Source of the DNA: Opitutales bacterium
GTDB lineage: Bacteria; Verrucomicrobiota; Verrucomicrobiia; Opitutales; Intestinicryptomonadaceae
Assembly: GCA_021641325.1 (NCBI GenBank)
Contig: JAJXPD010000044.1
Location: forward strand, 1-5,039
Direction of reading: 5' to 3'
DNA: 5,039 nt
Shown here: positions 1-4,970 of the stretch, piece by piece
How the letters are laid out: each line of letters starts with the position of its first letter
Numbering within the stretch: position 1 is the first letter of the stretch
Translations under genes and position numbers: made by a program
The notes under the pieces: generated by a model
What the model was told of the DNA's origin: nothing
Database searches by the model: none
Seen by the model: only the letters and a program-made list of their open reading frames with translations

Positions 1-63
1 TCCCTTTTTTTCTACTTCTTCTACCCTCATCCCACTATCTTTGACGATGAGCGAAGATTTTAA
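1..63 (+). CDS. Possible C-terminal end of a rightward gene (partial)
   Basis: Reading from base 1 in frame 1 gives about 20 residues ending ..PHPTIFDDERRF and a TAA stop at 61-63. The tail is charged and uses GC-ending Phe, Tyr and Ile codons (TTC, TAC, ATC), which is protein-like. The main support is the strong hairpin plus T-tract about 35 bases downstream, which needs a rightward transcript to terminate. Frame 3 also closes early (TGA at 42-44), and frame 2 stays open to 202 but would run through the terminator. The family cannot be recognised from so few residues. The frame choice is an inference. Confidence 0.25.
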   Translation, partial: SLFFYFFYPHPTIFDDERRF

Positions 64-91
64 GTTGCGCTGGGATAAAAGTTGGGTTTAC

Positions 92-139
92 AAAAAAGCG
101 GAAATTCCATGTTGTGGGATTACCGCTCTTTCTTTTTTT
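92..139. terminator. Bidirectional intrinsic terminator
   Basis: Arms at 97-109 and 115-127 pair at 12 of 13 positions (one G-U, one A-A mismatch) around a five-base loop TGTTG. On the plus strand the stem is followed by CTTTC and T7. On the minus strand it is followed by six T, from the A-run at 92-97. It can therefore stop a rightward gene ending in the first 65 bases and act as a back-up stop for the leftward rubrerythrin transcript. This placement fits two convergent genes. Confidence 0.7.
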
Positions 140-150
140 GCGCAAAGCGC
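140..150. repeat. Small GC hairpin GCGC-AAA-GCGC
   Basis: A four-pair stem with a three-base loop lies directly after the T-tract of the bidirectional terminator and is followed by another T-rich stretch on the plus strand. It is too short to call a terminator alone. It may add to the structure around 92-139. Confidence 0.25.
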
Positions 151-193
151 GTCTATTTTTATTCGTTTCTTTCTGACGTACAAAAATCCCAAA

Positions 194-227
194 TATCAGT
201 AATTGCCGCAGGCAATACGGACTGATA
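194..227. repeat. Stem-loop of two stacked inverted repeats
   Basis: TATCAGT (194-200) pairs with ACTGATA (221-227), and inside it ATTGCC (202-207) pairs with GGCAAT (211-216) around the loop GCA. The asymmetric bulge is one base on the left and ACGG on the right. It lies in the 3' non-coding region of the rubrerythrin gene, beyond its first terminator. It could be a dispersed palindromic repeat unit or an extra RNA structure. Nothing here shows mobility or protein binding. Confidence 0.45.
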
Positions 228-230
228 CAG

Positions 231-254
231 AAAAGGCGCGGTTATAGCCGCGCC
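231..254 (-). terminator. Intrinsic terminator of the rubrerythrin gene
   Basis: On the minus strand GGCGCGGC pairs with the end of the GC stem (arms 248-254 and 235-241, seven GC pairs plus a possible T-G pair, loop about TATA). It is followed at once by TTTTCTGTAT. It lies about 50 bases past the rubrerythrin stop codon. The U-tract is short, so termination may be partial, which would suit the second terminator further on at 92-139. Confidence 0.6.
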
Positions 255-269
255 GTGTAAGCACCATGA

Positions 270-304
270 GGAGCGAAGCTCCGACGAGTGGCGCGGCTCG
301 CGCC
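270..304. repeat. Two tight hairpins abutting the rubrerythrin stop codon
   Basis: GGAGC-GAA-GCTCC (270-282) is a perfect five-pair stem. GGCGCG-GCT-CGCGCC (290-304) is a perfect six-pair stem whose last base is in the rubrerythrin stop codon. The arm at 290-297 (GGCGCGGC) is also the exact complement of 247-254, which is one arm of the downstream terminator. Alternative pairings are therefore possible in the transcript. Roles could include protection of the mRNA 3' end or modulation of termination; neither is shown by sequence alone. Confidence 0.5.
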
Positions 305-855
305 TAGCCTGCGAAGTAGCGTTTGTAGAGGCCTAAGAATGCGGAGCCGTGGCGGGCTTCGTCTTTGCACATTTCGTGGACGGTATCGTGGATAGCGTCG
401 TAGCCGAGCTCCTTGGCGCGTTTTGCGAGTTTGAGCTTGCCTTCGGTCGCGCCGTGTTCGGCTTCGATGCGCACTTTGAGGTTCTTGGCGGTGTCGGCGT
501 CGACCACTTCGCCGAGCAGTTCGGCGAATTTCGCGGCGTGCTCAGCCTCTTCGATTGCTATGCGCTTGTAGGCTTCGGCGACTTCCGGGTATCCCTCTCT
601 GTCCGCCTGACGGCTCATGGCAAGGTACATTCCGACTTCGGTGCATTCGCCCATGAAGTTTGCGCGGAGACCCTCGACAACTTCGGTGTCGAGACCCTTC
701 GCGATTCCGACCCTGTGCTCGTCAGCCCAAACGGGGGCGTCGGAGACTTCGCGGACTTCGAACTTAGCCTTGGGGGCTTTGCACTGCGGGCAGAATTCGG
801 GAACGTTGTTTGCGTCCATCACATAACCGCATATCGGGCATACTACTTGTTTCAT
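304..855 (-). CDS. rbr: Rubrerythrin with N-terminal rubredoxin-like domain (peroxide reductase)
   Basis: This cytoplasmic non-haem diiron protein is expected to reduce hydrogen peroxide to water with electrons from NAD(P)H via a redox partner, an oxidative-stress defence typical of anaerobes. The 183 residues begin with a rubredoxin-like iron site (Cys6, Cys9, Cys22, Cys25 in CPICG and CPQC). A four-helix rubrerythrin domain follows, with likely diiron ligands Glu70, Glu103-x-x-His106, Glu131 or Glu133, and Glu166-x-x-His169. The rubredoxin part comes first, as in the 'reverse' rubrerythrins of clostridia, whereas classical rubrerythrins carry it last. The start is the ATG at 853-855, because GGAAGG sits seven bases upstream. 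A TTG five codons earlier is in frame but would overlap that site. The gene is monocistronic: a promoter lies on its 5' side and a terminator on its 3' side. The TAG stop abuts a hairpin. The family is certain; the exact electron donor is not. Confidence 0.95.
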   Translation of the reverse strand: MKQVVCPICGYVMDANNVPEFCPQCKAPKAKFEVREVSDAPVWADEHRVGIAKGLDTEVVEGLRANFMGECTEVGMYLAMSRQADREGYPEVAEAYKRIAIEEAEHAAKFAELLGEVVDADTAKNLKVRIEAEHGATEGKLKLAKRAKELGYDAIHDTVHEMCKDEARHGSAFLGLYKRYFAG

Positions 856-898
856 ATTTTTTCCTTCCAATCTTTGTTTGCTGTTTACTTGTTAAAGA

Positions 899-926
899 TA
901 ATGGCGGTACTGTAATACCGTTATTA
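899..926. promoter_or_regulatory. Inverted repeat, candidate operator of the rubrerythrin gene
   Basis: TAATGGCGGTA (899-909) and TACCGTTATTA (916-926) match as an inverted repeat at 9 of 11 positions around a six-base spacer. The site covers the proposed -10 region of the leftward rubrerythrin promoter, the usual place for a repressor. The half-site is not a clear PerR box (TTATAAT-type) or Fur box, so the regulator is unknown. A peroxide- or iron-responsive factor is the natural guess from the gene downstream. Confidence 0.4.
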
Positions 927-970
927 ACCCGAATGCAAGTCTTTTTTTTATTTTTTCTAAAAATTTTTTT
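909..970 (-). promoter_or_regulatory. Candidate promoter of the rubrerythrin gene with UP-like A-tracts
   Basis: On the minus strand TTGCAT (938-933) and TACAGT (914-909) form -35 and -10 boxes 18 bases apart, each an imperfect match to the sigma-70 consensus. Just upstream, 941-970 is almost pure A and T in runs of five to eight, as in a UP element that contacts the RNA polymerase alpha subunit. The start would be near base 902, giving a 5' leader of about 45 bases before the ribosome binding site at 863-868. Confidence 0.4.
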
Positions 971-1320
971 CGCGCCTCGCAAAACGTCGGCAGAATGGGG
1001 AATGAACGCCGAATGCGCGCGGACGCGGAACGGAATGCGTACGCCGTAAAACCGACTTCCGCTAAGAAAAACGCCGTTCATACGCCTGCGTGGAAGCGAA
1101 ATCCAGAACTTGCGTTTTCCTGTTAACAGCGCGAATTAGCGGCAAAAACTATAATGCAAGCAACGCCGCCGCGCGGAGGAGATTCGGCGTTTACGCATTC
1201 TACGCCGCCGCCGAATAGTTCGAAATGCCCGCTTGAAAACGCCCGCCTTACGCAAGCTCACGTTGCATATTTTCGCGCACTGTCCGGCATTGCCGCGCAA
1301 ATGCGCATTCGCCGCATACC

Positions 1321-1335
1321 CCGCAAGCCTTGCGG
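1321..1335. repeat. Perfect hairpin just past the AEC stop codon
   Basis: CCGCAAG-C-CTTGCGG is a perfect 15-base palindrome seven bases beyond the leftward AEC stop codon (in practice six pairs with a three-base loop). No T-tract follows on either strand, so it is not a standard intrinsic terminator. It could still protect the 3' end or be a weak stop for the AEC transcript. Confidence 0.4.
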
Positions 1336-1342
1336 CGTTGCG

Positions 1343-2266
1343 CTATTTGATTACGGACATTCCGAATGCGAGGTAGAGCGGCAGCGTAAATACCGCGATA
1401 ATCGACGTTGCTAGCACAATCTGCACCGCGATTTTCGGGTAGCCGCCGAAGGATTTTGCCAAGACCGCCGGCATGATTCCCGACGGCGAAAGCGCCATGA
1501 GCACGAGAATCGTTTTGAGAACTCCGTCGACGGGCAACGCCCATGCGGCGAAAATGAAGAGCGCGGGCAGCAGCCCCATGCGCACGAGCGACGCCGAGAT
1601 TACGATTTTCCACGGAATTTTGTCTCGCCCAAGCATGTCGCACATGAGCGCGCCGAAAATCATGAGGTTCAGAGGAATTGCCGCCGCGCCCGCAAATTTC
1701 AGAAATGTCTTGAAAAATTCGGGGACATACTCCGCCGCGCCGCTCCACACAAGCGAAAGCCCGATGAAGACCGACCACACGGGGCCGCGCATGAGGAAGT
1801 CGAAACTCACGCGCTTTGCGTTTGAGAGCAGCAGGTAGCCGACCGACCAGAACACGAGGTCGCAGCCGACGTTGTGGGTTATGAGCACGCCGGTTATTTC
1901 GCCGCCGCCGTTCCAGAGAATCGCAACGAGCGCGATTATGAAGAAGCCGTAGTTTTGCGTCGCGGTGGTAACCGAAAAGGTGCGGAGGCCGTCGCCGACT
2001 TTCAGCCCGATGAGCTTCCCGACGAGCCACGAAATCAGCAGCGACGCCGCGAGTCCGCCCGCGCCCGCCGAGATTGTCGCGAGCGAAAATCCGACGCTTT
2101 CGAGCTTTTTGTTGTCGAGCAGGTTCGACAGAATGAAGCACGACAGCGTAAGCTCTCACGCGATTTTTACGCGGCTTGCGTCGGCTTCCGGCTTAATCCA
2201 CGCGACTTTTCTCGCGAACCACCCCGCGCCTATCATGGCGTAAATCGGGAAAATTGCCGCGAGCAT
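1343..2266 (-). pseudogene. AEC-family (auxin efflux carrier type) transporter interrupted by an in-frame TGA
   Basis: The reading frame is 307 residues, the normal length for this family of inner-membrane carriers of organic anions or related solutes. It starts with a first membrane segment (MLAAIFPIYAMIGAGWFARK) and runs without any frameshift to TAG at 1343-1345. Family hallmarks include ELTLSCFILSNLL at 38-50, TATQNYGFF at 101-109, THNVGCDLVFW around 130-140 and several later hydrophobic segments. Codon 37 (2158-2156) is TGA, just before the second segment. The family's usual Pro in the 'TLP' position is Ser42. The piece after the TGA has only a GTG at 1888 as a late start, which would lose four membrane segments. 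An in-frame GTG at 2290 could extend the start by eight codons; no Shine-Dalgarno site is seen for either start. The most likely reading is a recent pseudogene; sequence error or recoding are alternatives. The substrate is not predictable. Confidence 0.8.
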
Positions 2267-2294
2267 AGACAATGTTGAAATATCGTTCACTTCG

Positions 2295-2358
2295 AAAAAA
2301 AATAACCGCCGCAAAACATCGTAGCTTGCGCGGGCGTATGCAACCTTTTTTTTTGCGG
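2295..2358 (-). terminator. Possible terminator between the hydrolase and AEC genes
   Basis: On the minus strand CCGCAAAA (2358-2351) can pair with TTTTGCGG (2316-2309), enclosing about 34 bases. Six bases later comes a run of eight T (2302-2295). It lies about 30 bases past the hydrolase stop. The long loop and the gap before the T-run make it weaker than a textbook terminator. The A9/T8 runs may simply be slippery AT tracts. If real, it would reduce read-through into the AEC gene. Confidence 0.3.
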
Positions 2359-2388
2359 GCGCGGTGCCGATTCAGCCGCATCTGGCTG

Positions 2389-3294
2389 CTACCGCGCGTC
2401 TTTGGGCTGCCTGAATTCCGCCAGCGTACGCGCGGCAATGGAGCGCAGTTTTGCGGCTTGGGAATTGCCTATCGTGTCGGGCACGAACGAAATTTCCTCG
2501 GGATTTTTGTCGAAAAGGAATCCGAACCACACGCATGCCTGCAAGTAGTTGCCGCTGTCGTTGAGGTGGATTGTGTCGCGGGCTATGCGCATTTCGCCGT
2601 CCTTTTGCTTGCGCCAGAATGTTCTGCCCACGACGTCGCCCGATTGCGGGGGAAGGTCGGGGTATCGGTAGTTTGAAAAGTCGCGCGGCTCGAAGGGGCG
2701 CGTTTCCTGCGAGCGGTAATTTTGCACGGCTTTGCCCGTCGGAATGACGCGCAAGCCGAGCTTTTTTGCGGCGTCGGCGTAGTTCTTTTCGGCGCGCGCG
2801 AACATTTCGGACTGGTCGATATTCCATTTGCCGTCTTTCGAAATGCGGGGGTCGTCGGAGCGGTACGACCAAGTTTGCTGAATGCAGATTTCGGCGGTCG
2901 GCGCGCACTTCTTTATATAGTCGCGCAGCTTTTCGGCGCAGGGAAAATACGTTTCGGGACGCCAGCTTTCGTGGCTTGCCTGTTGTATCGTTATGATATC
3001 CCACTTGCGGCTTTGCAAAATCTGCCGCAATGTGGATTTTCCGTTGCGATAGTGCCTAACCGACGGGTCTTTTTCCTCTTCCGAAATATAACGCCAGTGG
3101 CGAGAGAGCGAGCAGCCGCCGTGGTTTGCGCCCTCCAAATGCAGCGAGCAGCCGGGCGCGGATTTAACGACGGACGGCAGGTAGACGAATGCGCTCTGCG
3201 CAAAGCTGTTGCCGATTGTAAGCACGGCGATTTCCTTTGCCGAGGCAAAGGCGAGCGCAATAAACAGGAGCGCGGCGGCGGAAATGCGTTTCAT
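2389..3294 (-). CDS. Secreted SGNH/GDSL-like hydrolase of the DUF4886 type
   Basis: The 301-residue product begins with a signal peptide (MKR, hydrophobic core at 5-16, AxA-type cleavage after Ala19), so it should be exported. The SGNH blocks appear in order. Block I is TIGNSF, with Ser30 as nucleophile. Block II is GGCSLSRHW at 59-67. A block III-like segment, WDIITIQQAS, lies at 98-107, and block V is D240-x-x-H243 in DTIHLNDSGNY. These match DUF4886 proteins, whose substrates are mostly unknown; relatives remove acetyl or other ester groups from carbohydrates. The start ATG at 3294 is chosen because it places the signal peptide at the N-terminus. A longer frame to 3453 would overlap the divergent GNAT gene and add unlikely sequence. 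There is no Shine-Dalgarno site, and the best promoter lies immediately upstream. Stop is TAG. The AEC gene follows on the same strand about 120 bases on. Confidence 0.88.
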   Translation of the reverse strand: MKRISAAALLFIALAFASAKEIAVLTIGNSFAQSAFVYLPSVVKSAPGCSLHLEGANHGGCSLSRHWRYISEEEKDPSVRHYRNGKSTLRQILQSRKWDIITIQQASHESWRPETYFPCAEKLRDYIKKCAPTAEICIQQTWSYRSDDPRISKDGKWNIDQSEMFARAEKNYADAAKKLGLRVIPTGKAVQNYRSQETRPFEPRDFSNYRYPDLPPQSGDVVGRTFWRKQKDGEMRIARDTIHLNDSGNYLQACVWFGFLFDKNPEEISFVPDTIGNSQAAKLRSIAARTLAEFRQPKDAR

Positions 3295-3300
3295 TCGGCG

Positions 3301-3329
3301 ATTGAAAGTTTCGGCGCGGTTGTTGTCAA
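3301..3329 (-). promoter_or_regulatory. Candidate promoter of the SGNH hydrolase gene, close to leaderless
   Basis: On the minus strand a perfect -35 TTGACA (3329-3324) is followed after exactly 17 bases by TTCAAT (3306-3301), four of six matches to TATAAT. Only six bases separate the -10 from the ATG at 3294, so transcription would start at or very near the A of the start codon. This agrees with the missing ribosome binding site. A-rich sequence lies just upstream of the -35. Confidence 0.45.
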
Positions 3330-3372
3330 TTTTTTTGTTGAAGCGCGGGCGTAAATCGGCGACATTGCGGGC

Positions 3373-3813
3373 ATGATTAGAAAAATTACGGAAGCCGACA
3401 GGAAAATATATCTTGAATTTTCGCGGATGTTCTATGATTCGCCCGCAGTGCACGCGCCGATTCCCGAAAGCTATCGCGCGGCGGCGTTCGAGGAGATGGT
3501 TTCCTCCGACGATCGGCTTGCGGGCGCAATGCTCGAATGCGACGGCAGACCCGCGGGCTACGGGCTTGCAAGCAAAATGTATTCGCAGGAGGCGGGCGGC
3601 ATACAGCTTTGGCTCGAAGAGCTATTCGTCCTGCCAGAATACCGCTCGCGCGGATTGGGCCGCGAGTTTATCGCCTACATGGAAAGCCTGCCGAATGTCG
3701 CAAGAATCCGTCTGGAATACGAAAAGAGCAATACGCGAGCCGCCGCGCTCTATCGGAAGCTCGGATATGCAGACATGCCCTACGAACAGTTGGTGAAGAA
3801 TATAAAAAAGTAG
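3373..3813 (+). CDS. GNAT-family N-acetyltransferase
   Basis: The 146-residue cytoplasmic protein is a single GNAT domain, which moves an acetyl group from acetyl-CoA to an amine of a small molecule, peptide or protein. The acetyl-CoA pyrophosphate loop is RSRGLG at 91-96 (R-x-x-G-x-G), preceded by the strand LEELFVLPEYR at 81-91. The C-terminal part NTRAAALYRKLGY at 120-132 is the typical motif B, with the Tyr that often acts as general acid. Length and order are normal for the family. The start ATG at 3373 gives the classic 'MIRKITEAD' opening; no good Shine-Dalgarno site precedes it. It is divergent from the hydrolase gene with 78 bases between the starts, and lies 77 bases ahead of the YfeH-like carrier on the same strand. 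The substrate cannot be told from sequence. Confidence 0.9.
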   Translation: MIRKITEADRKIYLEFSRMFYDSPAVHAPIPESYRAAAFEEMVSSDDRLAGAMLECDGRPAGYGLASKMYSQEAGGIQLWLEELFVLPEYRSRGLGREFIAYMESLPNVARIRLEYEKSNTRAAALYRKLGYADMPYEQLVKNIKK

Positions 3814-3838
3814 GGCGGGGCGGGAGCGGGCATTTTTT
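3813..3838 (+). promoter_or_regulatory. G-quadruplex motif plus T6 at the GNAT stop codon
   Basis: Four G-runs (3813-3815, 3817-3820, 3822-3824, 3828-3830) are separated by one, one and three bases, meeting the canonical G3+N1-7 rule with very short loops. The first G is the last base of the TAG stop. CA and six T follow directly (3833-3838). The G-rich strand is the mRNA-like strand, so an RNA quadruplex could form in the GNAT 3' region. There is no ordinary hairpin here. Confidence 0.45.
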
Positions 3839-3890
3839 GCGGTTCGAAAAAGGTTGATTATCGGCGAAGTCGCGCCACTTTGGTCTGCTT

Positions 3891-4928
3891 ATGAAATTTT
3901 TAAGCAGGATAGGTCTCGAGCCGTTCATCATCTGCCTGTTTGCGTCAATCGGGCTTGCGAAGCTTGCGCCGTCGGTGGGGATTGCCGAATTTTGCGGAAT
4001 CACGCTTGGCGACGCCGCGACATGGGGCGTTGCGGGCATCTTCTTTTTCTACGGGCTGAAACTCGACAGGCAGAAGCTCGCGGCGGGGCTTGTAAACGCA
4101 AAGCTCCACCTGCTTGTGCAGGTTTCAACATTCGTGCTGTTCCCGCTGATAGTGCTCGGGGCGATGTGGCTTTTCGGCGCGTTCGACGCGCAGGGCGACT
4201 TGCACTGGCTGTGGCTCGGCACGTTCTTTCTTGCCTCGCTGCCGTCCACGGTGTCGTCGAGCGTCGTGATGGTGTCGATTGCGGGCGGCAACATTCCCGC
4301 TGCGATTTTCAACGCGAGCATTTCGAGCCTCTTGGGCGTGTTTTTCACCCCGCTTCTGATGGGCATTTTCTTGGAGGGCGTGGACGGCTCGCGCGGACTG
4401 GGCGACGTTGTACTCAAACTCGTCTTTCAGGTGATAGTGCCCGTGGTTGCGGGCTTTGCGCTCAACCCGAAGTTCGGGCACATTGCGGCGGCGCACAAAA
4501 AGGCTCTGCGCAATTTCGACCAGCTCACGATTCTCTTAATAGTGTACACGTCGTTTTGCGATTCCTACGCAAAGGACATGTTCGCGGGCTTTCCTATGTC
4601 CGACCTCGTCGTGCTGTCGCTTGCGATGGTCGCGCTGTTCGTGTTCGCAATGGCGGTAGTCTGGGGCGTGTGCAAGCTTCTGCGCTTCAACCGCGAGGAC
4701 ACGATTACGGCGGTGTTCTGCGGTTCGAAAAAGTCGCTCGTGCACGGCTCTGTTATGGGCAAGGTGCTCTTCGACAACCCCGCGGTAATCGGCGTTGTGC
4801 TGCTGCCGACCATGCTCTACCACGCCTACCAGCTTATAATAGTGTCTATAATAGCGCAAAAACTGGGCAAGACTGCGGAATCGGAGGGCGGGAAAAATCG
4901 GAAAAATAAAATGAAAAAAAATTCTTGA
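3891..4928 (+). CDS. YfeH-like bile acid:sodium symporter family transporter
   Basis: This 345-residue inner-membrane protein has about ten hydrophobic segments and closely follows the E. coli YfeH pattern (SBF-like family, PF13593), which is about the same length. Shared landmarks are STFVLFP at 79-85, SLPSTVSSS at 116-124, IAGGN at 130-134, SSLLGVFFTPLL at 145-156, QLTILLIVYTSF at 211-222, and FCGSKKSL at 276-283 near the end of the membrane domain. The SLPST and GGN segments match the discontinuous core helices where BASS carriers bind sodium. The substrate of this branch is unknown; organic anions are likely. The tail from 326 is hydrophilic and lysine-rich. The start ATG at 3891 opens directly into the first membrane segment, as in YfeH; there is no Shine-Dalgarno site. 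It follows GNAT by 77 bases on the same strand and may share its transcript. The TGA stop overlaps a promoter for the next gene. Confidence 0.92.
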   Translation: MKFLSRIGLEPFIICLFASIGLAKLAPSVGIAEFCGITLGDAATWGVAGIFFFYGLKLDRQKLAAGLVNAKLHLLVQVSTFVLFPLIVLGAMWLFGAFDAQGDLHWLWLGTFFLASLPSTVSSSVVMVSIAGGNIPAAIFNASISSLLGVFFTPLLMGIFLEGVDGSRGLGDVVLKLVFQVIVPVVAGFALNPKFGHIAAAHKKALRNFDQLTILLIVYTSFCDSYAKDMFAGFPMSDLVVLSLAMVALFVFAMAVVWGVCKLLRFNREDTITAVFCGSKKSLVHGSVMGKVLFDNPAVIGVVLLPTMLYHAYQLIIVSIIAQKLGKTAESEGGKNRKNKMKKNS

Positions 4929-4952
4929 CGAATTTCCACATATGCGTAGATT
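4925..4952 (+). promoter_or_regulatory. Candidate promoter of the LacI-like gene
   Basis: TTGACG (4925-4930, five of six to the -35 consensus) and TAGATT (4947-4952, four of six to the -10) are 16 bases apart. The start would be near 4959, leaving a leader of about a dozen bases before the ATG at 4971. The -35 includes the TGA stop of the carrier gene, so the two genes are packed tightly. Confidence 0.4.
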
Positions 4953-4970
4953 CCATACTTTTCTTTAAAA

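Larger units (their letters stand above)
856..1342. other. Long intergenic region without a convincing gene
   Basis: These 487 bases separate the start of rubrerythrin from the end of the AEC gene, both on the minus strand. The right third of the rubrerythrin regulatory region occupies 860-970. Beyond that, the sequence turns GC-rich with many short palindromes: GCGTACGC near 1037, CTGTTAACAG at 1120-1129, AATGCGCATT near 1300 and the hairpin at 1321-1335. GAATGCGTA near 1032 recurs inverted at 1192-1200. Open frames here (for example 1154-1414 plus) are arginine- and proline-rich, lack start signals and overlap the AEC gene. No tRNA or known RNA fold was recognised. Confidence 0.5.

Noticed and set aside
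1..30. ATG at 30-28 on the minus strand, possible start of a leftward gene
   Set aside because: Only ten codons are visible, no clear ribosome binding site or promoter precedes it, and the plus-side terminator argues for a rightward gene here. It cannot be excluded without the left flank.
47..202. 51-residue plus-strand frame starting ATG at 47
   Set aside because: It has no ribosome binding site and reads straight through the strong terminator at 92-139, so it is probably chance.
764..1081. 105-residue minus-strand frame overlapping the rubrerythrin start
   Set aside because: It covers the promoter and the N-terminus of rubrerythrin in another frame, and has no start signal or protein-like composition.
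1154..1414. 86-residue plus-strand frame next to a perfect TATAAT at 1150-1155
   Set aside because: The TATAAT has no -35 at proper spacing and overlaps the ATG. The product looks random and runs into the AEC gene on the other strand.
2156..2158. Selenocysteine at the in-frame TGA
   Set aside because: AEC carriers have no redox site here, relatives are not known to carry Cys at this place, and no convincing SECIS hairpin was seen just downstream.
1248..2159. 303-residue open frame on the minus strand
   Set aside because: It is very rich in Arg, Ala and His, with no recognisable fold, and lies in a different frame over the AEC gene, whose own frame has clear membrane segments and family motifs.
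3838..4733. 15-base direct repeat TGCGGTTCGAAAAAG at 3838-3852 and 4719-4733
   Set aside because: The second copy is explained by the conserved Cys-Gly-Ser-Lys-Lys codons of the carrier. With no matching flanks, the first is most simply chance.
3854..4909. 351-residue open frame on the plus strand
   Set aside because: It is a shifted frame of the YfeH-like gene, rich in Arg, Cys and Gly with no motifs; the frame from 3891 matches the family end to end.
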